In this document: positions 19,398 to 28,563 of the stretch, in pieces | How the letters are laid out: each line of letters begins with the position of its first letter | How positions within the stretch are numbered: the first letter of the stretch is position 1 | Assembly (NCBI RefSeq): GCF_016306625.1 | Contig: NZ_JACOII010000045.1 | Span: 1-60,456, forward strand | Source: Xenorhabdus lircayensis | Lineage (GTDB): Bacteria > Pseudomonadota > Gammaproteobacteria > Enterobacterales > Enterobacteriaceae | DNA: 60,456 bases | Reading direction: 5' to 3' | Made by a program: the position numbers and the translations under genes | The notes under the pieces: generated by a model | Told to the model about the DNA's origin: nothing | Databases searched by the model: none | Seen by the model: the letters and a program-made list of their open reading frames with translations, nothing else

Positions 19398-20154
19398 ATC
19401 CGTTGATAAGCAAGCGATTGCAGGGGCTTTTGGGCGCGCGGCTTCGAAGTATGACACAGTGGCTAAACTGCAACAGCAAACAGGCGAATACTTGATGGAA
19501 CTGGCACAGGCGGAAAACACCGGTTTGCGGGTATTGGATGCGGGATGTGGGACCGGTTTTTTCAGCGCTCGCTGGAAGCAACAGGGTAAACAAATCATCG
19601 CACTGGATCTGGCTGCCGGTATGTTGAGCCATGCACAAGGGCAGCAAGTTGCCGATTACTATCTGCAAGGAGATATCGAGCACTTAGGGCTGGCGGATAG
19701 CAGTGTAGACCTCTGTTTCAGCAATCTGGCGGTGCAATGGTGTAATGATTTGCCATGCGCATTACAGGAATTTTATCGTGTGACTCGTCCCGGTGGTCTT
19801 ATTGTCTTTTCTACGCTTGCGCAGGGATCACTGCATGAGCTGGAAACTGCGTGGGAGCGGGTAGATGATTATCGGCACATTAATCAATTTCTGCCGTTAC
19901 AAACCATTACGCAAGCATGCCAACCCTATCGGCATAAAGTTATTAACCGACAATATTGCCAGCATTACCCACAACTCTTGCCTTTACTGAATTCTTTGAA
20001 AGGAATTGGTGCGACACACCTTCATCATGGCCGCCAGCAGGGATTAATGACCAGAAAACGTCTAAATACTCTTGCTGAAGCATACCCACGGAATAATGGG
20101 AAATACCCATTAAGCTATCAAATTGCTTTTGGAATCATTCATTGTGACAAATAA
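19381..20154 (+). CDS. bioC: Malonyl-ACP O-methyltransferase BioC
   Basis: Methylates the free carboxyl of malonyl-ACP so that it can enter fatty acid elongation as a disguised primer for pimeloyl-ACP. The N-terminus carries the BioC signature [22 protein letters not shown], followed by the SAM motif [15 protein letters not shown] (about 51-65), the ALDLAAGML acidic loop and [22 protein letters not shown] in the C-terminal lid is also characteristic. The length of 257 is close to the E. coli protein (251). Its C-terminus overlaps the bioD start by 11 bp. Confidence 0.95.
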   Translation: MDMAVKSVDKQAIAGAFGRAASKYDTVAKLQQQTGEYLMELAQAENTGLRVLDAGCGTGFFSARWKQQGKQIIALDLAAGMLSHAQGQQVADYYLQGDIEHLGLADSSVDLCFSNLAVQWCNDLPCALQEFYRVTRPGGLIVFSTLAQGSLHELETAWERVDDYRHINQFLPLQTITQACQPYRHKVINRQYCQHYPQLLPLLNSLKGIGATHLHHGRQQGLMTRKRLNTLAEAYPRNNGKYPLSYQIAFGIIHCDK

Positions 20155-20827
20155 ATATTTTCTTACCGGAACCGATACGGAAGTAGGTAAAACAGTGGTT
20201 AGTTGCGCTTTACTGCAAGCCGCTAATAAAAAAGGATATCAAACTGCGGGTTACAAACCGGTTGCATCAGGCAGTGAAATGACGCCTGAAGGGATACGTA
20301 ATGGTGATGCACTGGCCTTACAGCGTAATAGTGCAGTGCCATTAACTTATCAGGAGGTAAACCCTCTGGTATTTGTTGAACCTACATCACCTCACATTGT
20401 GAGCGCTGAACTGAATCAACCGATTGATTTTTCGGTGCTATCACGGGGATTGGAAGTATTGGCGTCAAAGGCTGATTGGGTTTTGGTTGAGGGAGCGGGG
20501 GGATGGTATACGCCACTATCGGAAAAGACCACTTTTGCTGATTGGGTAGTTCGGGAAGATTTACCGGTAATTTTGACAGTAGGTGTCAAATTAGGGTGTA
20601 TTAACCACGCAGTATTAACGGTAAAAGCTATCCAATATTCTGGATTGAAACTGGTAGGCTGGGTTGCTAATGAAATTGAGCCAGCCGGTAAACGTCAAGC
20701 TGCATATTTGGAGACATTGGAGCGCATGATCCCCTCACCTTTACTGGGCATTATTCCTCATCTGAGCGAATCATGTGATAACAATAACATAGGGAAATAT
20801 ATAAGTATTGATTCATTGGTTAACTAA
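20144..20827 (+). CDS. bioD: Dethiobiotin synthetase BioD
   Basis: ATP-dependent closure of DAPA with CO2 to dethiobiotin. The GTG at 20144 gives [22 protein letters not shown], aligning with the E. coli start, and yields 227 residues (E. coli 225); GGAA lies upstream. The upstream in-frame codon at 20123 would add residues not found in the family. The P-loop GTDTEVGKT (about 8-16), the substrate lysine in YKPVASGSE and the VEGAGGWYTPL motif are intact. It ends the bio operon and is followed by a series of inverted repeats. Confidence 0.95.
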   Translation: MTNKYFLTGTDTEVGKTVVSCALLQAANKKGYQTAGYKPVASGSEMTPEGIRNGDALALQRNSAVPLTYQEVNPLVFVEPTSPHIVSAELNQPIDFSVLSRGLEVLASKADWVLVEGAGGWYTPLSEKTTFADWVVREDLPVILTVGVKLGCINHAVLTVKAIQYSGLKLVGWVANEIEPAGKRQAAYLETLERMIPSPLLGIIPHLSESCDNNNIGKYISIDSLVN

Positions 20828-20858
20828 TTGTTTACTTAGAGTTAGTTAAAATTGACGC

Positions 20859-20909
20859 TTGAAACGAGGGTTGAGTGAGTTTTCTCACGCAAAAAATGTT
20901 TCGTTTCAA
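20859..20909. repeat. Nested inverted repeat after bioD
   Basis: Outer arms TTGAAACGA (20859-20867) and TCGTTTCAA (20901-20909) enclose an inner hairpin GTGAG-TTTT-CTCAC (20875-20888). It starts about 30 bp after the bioD stop and may end the bio transcript, although no T run follows. Confidence 0.6.
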
Positions 20910-20919
20910 CAATGATTGA

Positions 20920-20942
20920 ACTATTTTTGATCAAAAAATAGT
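20920..20942. repeat. AT-rich palindrome centred on GATC
   Basis: ACTATTTTT (20920-20928) is complemented by AAAAATAGT (20934-20942) around GATCA. It lies directly after the nested repeat; together they could form the bio operon 3' end, with the internal T run serving as the release tract of the first hairpin. Confidence 0.5.
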
Positions 20943-21043
20943 GTGAATCAAACCAAAAACAGGATAAAAATATTCCGCTATTGAACAAATTGATAAGTGG
21001 GGGATGACTCCGCAACCTCCCATGTTCAATAGGGTTTGCTGAG

Positions 21044-21066
21044 TTATCCACTATTCCTGTGGATAA
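21044..21066. promoter_or_regulatory. Pair of inverted DnaA boxes upstream of uvrB
   Basis: TTATCCACT (21044-21052, one mismatch) on the plus strand and TGTGGATAA (21058-21066), the exact complement of TTATCCACA, face each other 5 bp apart. E. coli also has DnaA boxes upstream of uvrB, so the pair is probably a conserved regulatory feature rather than an origin. Confidence 0.65.
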
Positions 21067-21400
21067 CCCTGTGCATTAGTTTTAGACAAGTATCCTCACG
21101 CAAGATAATACGCGGCTTGCGCAAGATTTGCTGTTATTCTCTCCTTAGATATTTTTACCAAAAAAATCAGCTAATTAAATAAAATCAATCCCTTTCTGCG
21201 TCCCTCTGCCATTAGGTGCTTTATCATTTCAGTAGCTAATACAAAAATCAGAAAAAGCAAGTTCAATATCTGGGGATAAAAATAGTTACCACTAATGTTA
21301 ACTAAAGGTTAATATCACGCTACGGTTAATTAAGGCTTCTCGCTATTGAACCTCTCCATGTTTCCCGTGAAATAAAAACAACATTATTTTGCTAACTTAC

Positions 21401-21428
21401 TTGAAGCTGGTTTTTTATCCAGTATTAT
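21401..21428 (+). promoter_or_regulatory. uvrB promoter with LexA-like operator
   Basis: TTGAAG (21401-21406) and TATTAT (21423-21428) are spaced by 16 bp. Between them CTGG-TTTTTTAT-CCAG (21407-21422) is a 16-bp palindrome in the same place and nearly the same sequence as the E. coli uvrB SOS box (CTGT-TTTTTTAT-CCAG). The first half-site differs from consensus CTGT, so LexA binding may be weaker. Confidence 0.8.
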
Positions 21429-21493
21429 AGACGGGTTTTGTCAGCGTACAGATAGGCATGTGGACTTTTTTGTACATGATGGCGGGGGGAAAA

Positions 21494-23521
21494 ATGAGCA
21501 AAGAAACGAGTAAAGTATTCAAGTTATATTCTGATTTCGAACCGGGAGGCGATCAGCCATCGGCGATCAGCCAATTACAGGAAGGGCTGGAAGATGGCTT
21601 GGCTCACCAGACGCTTCTGGGTGTAACAGGCTCAGGTAAGACTTTTACGATAGCCAATGTTATCGCAAACTTGAATCGTCCAACTATGATCCTTGCCCCC
21701 AATAAGACGCTGGCAGCACAGCTTTATAGCGAAATGAAAGAGTTCTTCCCTGAGAATGCGGTGGAATATTTCGTCTCCTACTATGATTACTACCAACCAG
21801 AAGCCTATGTGCCCAGCTCTGACACTTTTATCGAAAAAGATGCTTCAGTGAATGAGCATATCGAGCAGATGCGTCTGTCAGCAACAAAGGCCTTGCTGGA
21901 GCGTCGTGATGTAGTTGTAGTTGCTTCCGTCTCCGCGATTTATGGTCTGGGTGATCCCGATAGCTATCTGAAAATGATGCTTCACTTAACCGATGGCATG
22001 TTAATTGACCAACGCGCTATTTTGCGCCGCTTGGCAGAACTGCAATACACCCGCAATGATCAGGCGTTCCAGCGTGGAACATTCCGGGTTCGTGGTGAGG
22101 TGATTGATATTTTCCCCGCAGAATCGAATGAACATGCGCTGCGTGTTGAATTGTTCGACGATGAAGTAGAGCGCCTTTCCCTGTTTGATCCTCTGACAGG
22201 TCAGGTACAGTACAATGTGCCGCGTTATACCATCTATCCCAAGACCCACTATGTTACGCCGCGTGAACGTATCCTTCAGGCGATGGAAGAGATCAAAGTT
22301 GAATTAGATCAACGACGCAAGATACTGCTGACGTCAGATAAATTGTTGGAAGAACAACGCGTCACTCAGCGTACACAATTCGATCTCGAAATGATGAATG
22401 AGCTGGGTTATTGCTCCGGTATTGAAAACTACTCCCGTTATTTGTCTGGCCGTTCCGCAGGTGAACCGCCTCCAACGTTGTTCGACTACCTTCCGGCTGA
22501 TGGTTTGCTGGTGGTGGATGAATCCCACGTCACCATTCCACAGATTGGCGGTATGTACCGTGGAGATCGTTCTCGTAAGGAAACGTTGGTGGAATACGGC
22601 TTTCGTTTGCCATCCGCGCTAGATAACCGCCCATTGCGGTTCGAGGAATTCGAGGCACTGGCACCACAGACTATTTATGTTTCAGCCACCCCTGGGCGCT
22701 ATGAATTGGAGAAATCAGTCAATGAAGTGGTTGAACAAGTTGTACGCCCGACGGGTCTGATTGACCCTGAAATTGAAGTTCGCCCCGTGGCAACTCAAGT
22801 GGATGATCTGTTGTCTGAAATCCGTATCCGTGCCGCGAAAAATGAGCGAGTGTTGGTCACAACCCTAACCAAACGAATGTCGGAAGATTTGACCGAATAT
22901 TTGGAAGAACATGGCGAGCGAGTGCGCTATCTCCATTCTGACATTGATACCGTTGAACGTGTGGAAATTATCCGTGATCTTCGTTTGGGTGAATTTGACG
23001 TCTTGGTTGGGATTAACTTGCTACGTGAAGGCTTGGATATGCCGGAAGTTTCTCTCGTGGCGATTTTAGATGCTGACAAAGAGGGGTTCCTCCGTTCAGA
23101 ACGCTCTCTGATCCAGACCATCGGTCGTGCAGCGCGTAACCTGCATGGTAAGGCGATTTTATACGGCGACAGAATCACAGATTCTATGGCGAAAGCCATT
23201 GGGGAGACAGAACGCCGTCGTGCTAAACAGCAGGCATTTAACGAAGAACACGGTATTGTGCCGAAAGGGTTGAACAAAAAAATCGGTGACATGCTGAAAA
23301 TTGGTCAGCCAGCCAATGGCAAAGGAAAAAGCAAAGGAAAAGGTAAAGCTGCCTTGGGCACGGATGATTACCATAAATTGCCAGCAAAAGAACTGGAGAG
23401 CAAAATCCGTGAATTGGAAGATAAAATGTACCAGCATGCACGGGATCTTGAGTTTGAACAGGCGGCTAACATTCGTGATCAAGTACAGGCATTGCGGGTA
23501 CAATTTATTGCCAATTCCTAA
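21494..23521 (+). CDS. uvrB: Excinuclease ABC subunit B (UvrB)
   Basis: DNA damage verification helicase-like subunit of nucleotide excision repair; it loads with UvrA and recruits UvrC. ATG 21494 is chosen (GGGGGGAAAA upstream, start [15 protein letters not shown]), giving 675 residues against 673 in E. coli. Walker A GVTGSGKT is near 42-49 and the beta-hairpin [10 protein letters not shown] near 95-104. The DESH box [11 protein letters not shown], helicase motif [11 protein letters not shown] and the C-terminal UvrC-binding coiled coil ([20 protein letters not shown]) are intact. A Lys/Gly-rich linker ([11 protein letters not shown], about 617-627) precedes the last domain. An SOS-type promoter lies upstream. 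Confidence 0.97.
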   Translation: MSKETSKVFKLYSDFEPGGDQPSAISQLQEGLEDGLAHQTLLGVTGSGKTFTIANVIANLNRPTMILAPNKTLAAQLYSEMKEFFPENAVEYFVSYYDYYQPEAYVPSSDTFIEKDASVNEHIEQMRLSATKALLERRDVVVVASVSAIYGLGDPDSYLKMMLHLTDGMLIDQRAILRRLAELQYTRNDQAFQRGTFRVRGEVIDIFPAESNEHALRVELFDDEVERLSLFDPLTGQVQYNVPRYTIYPKTHYVTPRERILQAMEEIKVELDQRRKILLTSDKLLEEQRVTQRTQFDLEMMNELGYCSGIENYSRYLSGRSAGEPPPTLFDYLPADGLLVVDESHVTIPQIGGMYRGDRSRKETLVEYGFRLPSALDNRPLRFEEFEALAPQTIYVSATPGRYELEKSVNEVVEQVVRPTGLIDPEIEVRPVATQVDDLLSEIRIRAAKNERVLVTTLTKRMSEDLTEYLEEHGERVRYLHSDIDTVERVEIIRDLRLGEFDVLVGINLLREGLDMPEVSLVAILDADKEGFLRSERSLIQTIGRAARNLHGKAILYGDRITDSMAKAIGETERRRAKQQAFNEEHGIVPKGLNKKIGDMLKIGQPANGKGKSKGKGKAALGTDDYHKLPAKELESKIRELEDKMYQHARDLEFEQAANIRDQVQALRVQFIANS

Positions 23522-23586
23522 AATGGAATGAACGTCAGATAGTCAGATAGAGAGTGAGTAATTTCGCTCTTATCTAAGAAAAAGAG

Positions 23587-24495
23587 TTAACCCATTTTTT
23601 GCAGGGTGTTTTCTATCGCTTGCCGTAATAATTCACGATTATGACGATAGGGAATATCCTGCGCTTCCAAAACCTGCTGCGTCACAATCCGATCACTGAA
23701 AAGGCTGATATCGGTGCACGGGCCGACAATAAGCGCATTCATCATCTTGCGGCCAATTTTATTTTCCATAATTTCAAGTTTATCTTTTAACGATAGCTGG
23801 GCAGCCGCATGGCTGAGTTCTTTCCCCAGATTACCGATATAAATCATGTTTGCGTTACTACGGCGTAGAGATTGAGTTAAATCTTCCAATAACAACAACG
23901 GCATTAAGCTGGTGAAAAAACTCCCGGGGCCGATCAAAATCAAATCTGCTTGCTCAATGGCGTCCAGCGCTTCTTTAGTGGCATTGACATGGGGATAGAG
24001 CAATAACTCCTGTGGCACACAATTGAGTTGATCAATATTCACTTCGCCATACACGGTATTGCCTTGATCATCCACGGCCATTAAATCAACCGATTGTTCT
24101 GACATGGGGATCAGATGCGCATTGACTTTCAGCAGATTGCGGAGCAGGTTAATCGCCTCAAGCGGACGGACACTTAAATGATCCAGCGCCTTCAACATTA
24201 AATTACCCAGATTATGGCCAGCTAATTCGCCACTGCCACCGAATCGATATTCAAACATGGCAGAAGCAATGGTAGGCTCCGTAATTAACTGATTGAGACA
24301 ATTGCGCATATCTCCCCATGCGATCCCCCCTTCTGAGCGTCGTATTCTTCCGGTTGATCCACCATTGTCCGTTGTGGTGACAATGCCGGTCAGGCGGGCT
24401 CCGAGAGAAGAAAGGGAAGACATAACGCGTCCAAGTCCATGACCGCCACCGAGGGCGACAACGCGGTCCAAATCAGCTAATGTGCGATTTCGCAT
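23587..24495 (-). CDS. ybhK: YbhK/YvcK-family gluconeogenesis factor
   Basis: A 302-residue protein of the CofD-like YvcK family (E. coli YbhK, same length). The N-terminus [19 protein letters not shown] is the phosphate/UDP-sugar-binding glycine loop, followed by [13 protein letters not shown] and [26 protein letters not shown] near 190-205 is also conserved. Bacillus YvcK is needed for growth on gluconeogenic carbon and for cell-wall control and binds UDP-GlcNAc; in enterobacteria the role is not settled. It is convergent with uvrB and divergent from the moa riboswitch, the same order as in E. coli. Confidence 0.9.
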   Translation of the reverse strand: MRNRTLADLDRVVALGGGHGLGRVMSSLSSLGARLTGIVTTTDNGGSTGRIRRSEGGIAWGDMRNCLNQLITEPTIASAMFEYRFGGSGELAGHNLGNLMLKALDHLSVRPLEAINLLRNLLKVNAHLIPMSEQSVDLMAVDDQGNTVYGEVNIDQLNCVPQELLLYPHVNATKEALDAIEQADLILIGPGSFFTSLMPLLLLEDLTQSLRRSNANMIYIGNLGKELSHAAAQLSLKDKLEIMENKIGRKMMNALIVGPCTDISLFSDRIVTQQVLEAQDIPYRHNRELLRQAIENTLQKMG

Positions 24496-24788
24496 AGGGT
24501 TCCTGTTACTGGCTAAACGTAGAGGGCTTTAATAAATCTCACGTAATCTACCATAAAATATGATGCTTTCAGCAATTGCTGTGATTTTGTGCGACTTTTT
24601 GCCTGATATTTTTGAAAGGCGGCGTAGAAACACCGTAGGAATCTGATGTCATAACATACAGTTAACTCGTTGTATATTAAGATATATATCGAGATCGGCA
24701 TTAGCTTTTTGTCATCTTAAGCGTTAGAATCTTCGGCGAGCACATCGTTATTCTCGTCATTATTCGCATAAAAGTTTAATTGATATTA

Positions 24789-24922
24789 ACTCCTAGCCTT
24801 TGTGTCTAAGTCTCTGTTCTATCAAATGAATACCACATTGATATGATGCTCTGGCCGTGGCTCCTGAGTCACCAAGGTGTAAGGTAGAAATGCCTGCATC
24901 TCCCTTACTTGGAAGGTGTTAT
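24789..24922 (+). ncRNA. Molybdenum cofactor (Moco) riboswitch
   Basis: The moaA leader contains the conserved segments of the Moco element in order. These are CTAGCCT near 24793, GCTCTGGCCGTG near 24863, CACCAAGG near 24881, GGTAGAAATGCC near 24893, CTCCC at 24899-24903 and TTGGAAGGTGTTA before the start. The E. coli moaA leader has the same blocks (CTCTAGCCT, GCTTTGGCCGTG, CACCAGGG, GAAGAAATGACT, CCTCCC, GGAAAGGTGTA). It is expected to reduce moaACDE translation when Moco is sufficient; the ribosome-binding GGAAGGTG lies in the last helix. Confidence 0.9.
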
Positions 24923-24923
24923 T

Positions 24924-25904
24924 GTGGAACAACTTGTAGATGCATTCTCGCGCAAATTCTATTACTTGAGATTATCTATTACTGATGTGTGTAATTTTCG
25001 TTGCACATATTGTTTGCCTGATGGGTATCGGCCTCATGGTCATAAATCGTTTCTTTCCCTGCCAGAAATTCGTCGTGTTAGCCGCGCATTTGCTGAACTT
25101 GGCACCGAAAAAATCCGCCTAACGGGGGGAGAGCCAACCATGCGCCGTGATTTCTGCGATATTATCGCGGCGGTTCATGACAACCCGCAGATCAAAAAAA
25201 TTGCCGTCACAACTAATGGTTACCGAATGGAGCGGGACGTATCCCAATGGAAAGAGGCAGGACTGACAGCGATTAACGTCAGCGTTGATAGCCTTGATCC
25301 CCGCCAATTTTACGCTATCACCGGACAAGATAAATTTTTTCAGGTTATGCGCGGCATTGATGCGGCTTTTGCAGCGGGATTTAACACCGTGAAAGTCAAC
25401 GCAGTGTTGATGAAGAATGTGAATGATATCAACCTGCCTGCTTTCCTTGACTGGATTAAACATCGTCCGATCCAGCTGCGCTTTATTGAATTGATGGAAA
25501 CAGGAGAAGGCCGCGATATTTTCCATCGTCATCATCTTTCTGGCGAGGTCATCCGCAGCCAGCTACTGCAACAAGGCTGGCAGCAACAGCAACGCGCACG
25601 TAGTGATGGGCCAGCTCAAGTTTTCCATCATCCCGATTATCAGGGCGAAATTGGCCTTATCATGCCGTATGAAAAAGATTTTTGCCAAAGCTGCAACCGT
25701 CTAAGGGTATCTGCAATTGGCAATCTTCACTTATGTTTATTTGGTGAACAGGGCATTCCATTGCGTGATTTATTGTCTGATGATGCGTCACTTGATGCAC
25801 TGAAATTACGGATTCAAGGTGGTTTGCGCCATAAGCGTGAGACTCACTTTTTACATCAGGGTGACAGCGGTATCACCCCGAATCTTTCTTTTATTGGTGG
25901 TTAA
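24924..25904 (+). CDS. moaA: GTP 3',8-cyclase MoaA
   Basis: Radical SAM enzyme for the first step of Moco synthesis, forming 3',8-cyclo-7,8-dihydroGTP. GTG 24924, spaced about 8 nt from GGAAGG, gives [21 protein letters not shown] and 326 residues (E. coli 329). An earlier in-frame start would lie inside the riboswitch. The N-terminal cluster motif is CNFRCTYC (about 22-29). The C-terminal cluster that binds GTP is [29 protein letters not shown] and the C-terminal FIGG (the GG needed for activity) are present. moaC follows after 48 bp with no moaB between. Confidence 0.96.
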   Translation: MEQLVDAFSRKFYYLRLSITDVCNFRCTYCLPDGYRPHGHKSFLSLPEIRRVSRAFAELGTEKIRLTGGEPTMRRDFCDIIAAVHDNPQIKKIAVTTNGYRMERDVSQWKEAGLTAINVSVDSLDPRQFYAITGQDKFFQVMRGIDAAFAAGFNTVKVNAVLMKNVNDINLPAFLDWIKHRPIQLRFIELMETGEGRDIFHRHHLSGEVIRSQLLQQGWQQQQRARSDGPAQVFHHPDYQGEIGLIMPYEKDFCQSCNRLRVSAIGNLHLCLFGEQGIPLRDLLSDDASLDALKLRIQGGLRHKRETHFLHQGDSGITPNLSFIGG

Positions 25905-25952
25905 TTTAACTGCGCTATTCATTTTTCAAGAGCAATTTTTCAGGAGTACAGA

Positions 25953-26432
25953 ATGTCCCAATTAACCCATATCAATACTGCGGGTGAAGCGCATATGGTG
26001 GATATTTCTGCCAAATCGGAAACTGTGCGTGAGGCACGGGCAGAAGCATTTGTTGGAATGCAGGCTGAAACATTGGCCATGATTGTTGCTGGCGATCACC
26101 ATAAAGGAGATGTCTTTGCCACTGCCCGCATTGCGGGAATTCAGGCAGCGAAACGGACGTGGGAATTGATCCCGCTTTGCCATCCACTGATGCTCAGTAA
26201 AGTAGAAGTACAACTGGAAGCTCAAACAGAATACAACCGTGTCAGAATCGAGTCTTGCTGCCGCTTGACGGGGAAAACAGGTGTGGAGATGGAAGCCTTG
26301 ACGGCAGCATCGGTGGCAGCTTTGACGATTTACGATATGTGCAAAGCGGTGCAAAAAGATATGGTTATTGGGCCTGTGCGCTTGCTGGAAAAAAGCGGTG
26401 GCAAATCAGGAAACTTTAAGGTGGAAGCATGA
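25953..26432 (+). CDS. moaC: Cyclic pyranopterin monophosphate synthase MoaC
   Basis: Rearranges the MoaA product to cyclic pyranopterin monophosphate. The 159 residues match E. coli MoaC (161). [22 protein letters not shown] at the N-terminus, [15 protein letters not shown] (about 72-86) and the active-site region [33 protein letters not shown] (about 108-140) are all present. It overlaps moaD by 4 bp, so translation is probably coupled. In E. coli moaB sits between moaA and moaC; here that gene is absent and a 48-bp spacer remains. Confidence 0.96.
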   Translation: MSQLTHINTAGEAHMVDISAKSETVREARAEAFVGMQAETLAMIVAGDHHKGDVFATARIAGIQAAKRTWELIPLCHPLMLSKVEVQLEAQTEYNRVRIESCCRLTGKTGVEMEALTAASVAALTIYDMCKAVQKDMVIGPVRLLEKSGGKSGNFKVEA

Positions 26433-26674
26433 TAAAGGTACTGTTTTTCGCTCAAGTCCGTGAGTTAGTGGGAACAGACTCCCTTGAACTGCCAAATGAT
26501 TACCCAACTGTGGCGCATCTTCATCATGCCCTGACTGAAAAAGGCGAACGATGGGCGTTAGCGTTGGAGGAAGGCAAACTGCTGGCTGCCGTGAATCAAT
26601 CTTTTGTCCATGCTGAACATCCTTTGAATGATGGTGATGAAGTGGCTTTTTTCCCGCCTGTTACGGGAGGATGA
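26429..26674 (+). CDS. moaD: Molybdopterin synthase small subunit MoaD
   Basis: Ubiquitin-like sulfur carrier; its C-terminal Gly-Gly is adenylated by MoeB and thiocarboxylated, then donates sulfur inside MoaE. The 81 residues start [15 protein letters not shown] and end FFPPVTGG, the expected Gly-Gly tail. The length is the same as E. coli MoaD. ATGA overlaps join it to both moaC and moaE. The cognate activator moeB is in the same window at 49994-50749. Confidence 0.96.
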   Translation: MIKVLFFAQVRELVGTDSLELPNDYPTVAHLHHALTEKGERWALALEEGKLLAAVNQSFVHAEHPLNDGDEVAFFPPVTGG

Positions 26675-27129
26675 GAATGGAAAATACACGAATCAGTGTC
26701 CAACGGGAGATATTTAATGTTGGTGATGAATACCAATGGCTCTCGCAGTGTGATGAAGATGGTGCTGTCGTGACCTTTACGGGCAAAGTTCGCAACCATA
26801 ACTTGGGAGATAACGTCGAGGCGCTGATGCTGGAACATTATCCGGGCATGACAGAAAAGATGTTGCAGAATATTGCTGATGACGCGCGCCAACGCTGGCC
26901 CCTGCAACGAATCAGCATTATTCATCGCATTGGTGAATTGTACCCAGGAGAGGAAATTGTGTTTGTTGGTGTCACCAGCTCTCACCGCCGCATAGCTTTT
27001 ACGGCGGCAGAATTCATCATGGACTACCTAAAAGCTAAAGCACCATTCTGGAAAAAAGAATCTCTTGCGGAAGGTGAGCGTTGGGTAGAGACGAGGCAGA
27101 GTGATAAGGAAGCGGCAAGCCGTTGGTAA
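26671..27129 (+). CDS. moaE: Molybdopterin synthase large subunit MoaE
   Basis: Catalytic subunit that receives sulfur from MoaD to make the dithiolene. VVTFTGKVRNHNLGD (about 34-48), LEHYPGMTEKML, VTSSHRRIAF and the active-site lysine region DYLKAKAPFWKKE (about 118-130) are intact. It has 152 residues counted from ATG 26671, or 150 from the second ATG 26677, which equals E. coli MoaE. It ends the moa operon; ybhL follows 199 bp later with its own likely promoter (a TATAAT at 27256-27261). Confidence 0.95.
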   Translation: MRMENTRISVQREIFNVGDEYQWLSQCDEDGAVVTFTGKVRNHNLGDNVEALMLEHYPGMTEKMLQNIADDARQRWPLQRISIIHRIGELYPGEEIVFVGVTSSHRRIAFTAAEFIMDYLKAKAPFWKKESLAEGERWVETRQSDKEAASRW

Positions 27130-27328
27130 CAAACTGCTGATACTGTGGTCTGGTGGATCATTCTGTGGCCTATCTCGAAAACTGGGCAGATAAATAATAT
27201 GTCACTAAAATTGCCATTAATTGGCGGATGGTTTTATTAATGTTCTATGCTAATGTATAATTTTTGAATAGATTGTTTATTTTTAAACAGTCTCAATCCC
27301 TAAACATTGTCACGAAAAGGTAATCGTC

Positions 27329-28039
27329 ATGGATCGATATCAACGTTCTAATGGTTCGATAGTCCAGAAAACTGGTTCTGGTGTACAAACTTATATGGCG
27401 CAAGTCTATGGTTGGATGACTTGTGGTCTGCTGTTAACAGCATTTGTAGCATGGTATGTGGCAAATACCCCTGAAATTTTATCTGCCATCTTCAGTAACT
27501 CCATTGTTTTCTATGGCTTGATCATCGCACAGCTTGCATTAGTGTTTGTGCTGTCTGGTCTGGTACATAAAATGAGTGGGACGTTGGCGACAGGGCTGTT
27601 CATGTTGTATTCCATGCTGACGGGCCTGACGCTTTCCAGTATCTTTGTGGTTTATACCAGTGGTTCTATTGCCAGCACATTCGTGGTTTCAGCGGGTATG
27701 TTTGGTGCATTGAGCGTTTATGGTTATACCACCAAGCGCAGCCTGAGCGGTCTGGGTAGCTTCCTGTTTATGGGGCTGATCGGTATCGTTCTGGCTTCTT
27801 TGTTAAACATCTGGCTGAAAAGCCCGGCATTGATGTGGGCAATCACTTATATCGGTGTTTTGGTTTTTGCAGGGTTGACTGCTTACGATACCCAGAAACT
27901 GAAAGAGATGGGTGAAGAACTGGATGTTAACGATAAAGAGAACCTGCGCAAATACTCTATTACTGGCGCACTGACTCTGTATCTGGACTTCATTAACCTG
28001 TTCTTGATGTTACTGCGCATTCTTGGTGATCGTCGGTAA
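27329..28039 (+). CDS. ybhL: Bax inhibitor-1 family membrane protein YbhL
   Basis: A 236-residue inner-membrane protein with seven hydrophobic segments, family BI-1/YccA. The C-terminal family signature is visible: TAYDTQKLKEMGEEL (about 192-206), containing the paired aspartates of the BI-1 pH-sensing pair, then ALTLYLDFINLFLMLLRILG with the second acidic position. It is similar in length and sequence to E. coli YbhL (234), which also follows moaE. The physiological role is uncertain; relatives interact with FtsH or act as calcium leak channels. A strong terminator follows. Confidence 0.92.
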   Translation: MDRYQRSNGSIVQKTGSGVQTYMAQVYGWMTCGLLLTAFVAWYVANTPEILSAIFSNSIVFYGLIIAQLALVFVLSGLVHKMSGTLATGLFMLYSMLTGLTLSSIFVVYTSGSIASTFVVSAGMFGALSVYGYTTKRSLSGLGSFLFMGLIGIVLASLLNIWLKSPALMWAITYIGVLVFAGLTAYDTQKLKEMGEELDVNDKENLRKYSITGALTLYLDFINLFLMLLRILGDRR

Positions 28040-28065
28040 TTATTGATATATCTAATTATTCTTTA

Positions 28066-28101
28066 AAATAAAAAGCCCTGCTTATGCAGGGCTTTTTATT
28101 T
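28066..28101 (+). terminator. Rho-independent terminator after ybhL
   Basis: A 16-bp perfect stem (28066-28081 and 28086-28101) with a TTAT loop, GC core GCCCTGC/GCAGGGC and a T run, starting 27 bp after the ybhL stop. Confidence 0.95.
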
Positions 28102-28243
28102 ATTAGGAAAATTCAGGATAATAATCTATTGGCAAAGCTGGGAAAAATATTATTTTTTTATTCTAATTGCATTATTCTTAACGCTCATGATTTTTTACAT
28201 GAAAAAACCAGAATAATGATTTTGAAACGGGGGAGAGCATATA

Positions 28244-28465
28244 GTGCCTTCGCATAATTTGACTGAAGGCTTAACTTGGATGGTAACTGGACTAGGCATT
28301 GGAGTTGCCTTAGGAGCTTCGCTTGCTGGATGGGTGGTAGATGAAATGGGCATTCAGGCAGGGTTTGTTGTCACATTGATTGCTGGCATTATCGTATTTT
28401 TGGTTGCTGCCTGTGGCTATCGATTGATGGAACGCAAACGTAATAGTACCCAGCTATCAACATAA
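28244..28465 (+). pseudogene. C-terminal fragment of an MFS transporter
   Basis: Seventy-three residues, PSHNLTEGLTWMVTGLGIGVALGASLAGW then VVDEMGIQAGFVVTLIAGIIVFLVAACGYRLMERK, form the last two transmembrane helices of an MFS permease. The LTE...TW and GxxxGxxxxGxxxD patterns at TM11 are common in drug or sugar efflux members. There is no matching upstream coding sequence, so about 300 residues are missing. GTG 28244 is only the first possible start codon, not a real initiation site. This is a gene remnant between ybhL and the ybhR end. Confidence 0.75.
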
Positions 28466-28512
28466 ACCCATTTTTCACACAACAGATATTTTCTGAAAAA
28501 ATAAGAGTTGAC

Positions 28513-28547
28513 AAAGAGAGCATAAGCCGCAATATTCCGCTCTCTTT
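28513..28547 (-). terminator. Probable terminator of the ybhGFSR operon
   Basis: AAAGAGAGC (28513-28521) pairs with GCTCTCTTT (28539-28547) across a 17-nt loop, 17 bp beyond the ybhR stop on the minus strand. The T tract is short. Confidence 0.5.
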
Positions 28548-28563
28548 CCTATTTGAATTTTTA

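Larger units (their letters stand above)
20828..21493. other. Intergenic region bioD-uvrB, rich in control elements
   Basis: This 666-bp gap has no believable gene. From left to right it holds a nested inverted repeat (20859-20909), a 23-bp AT palindrome (20920-20942), a pair of DnaA-box-like sites (21044-21066), an undistinguished AT-rich stretch and the uvrB promoter with a LexA-like site (21401-21428). It corresponds to the long, DnaA-box-bearing uvrB upstream region known from E. coli. Confidence 0.7.

Noticed and set aside
22927-23292. 121-codon minus ORF opposite uvrB
   Set aside because: Antisense shadow; the uvrB frame is complete and conserved.
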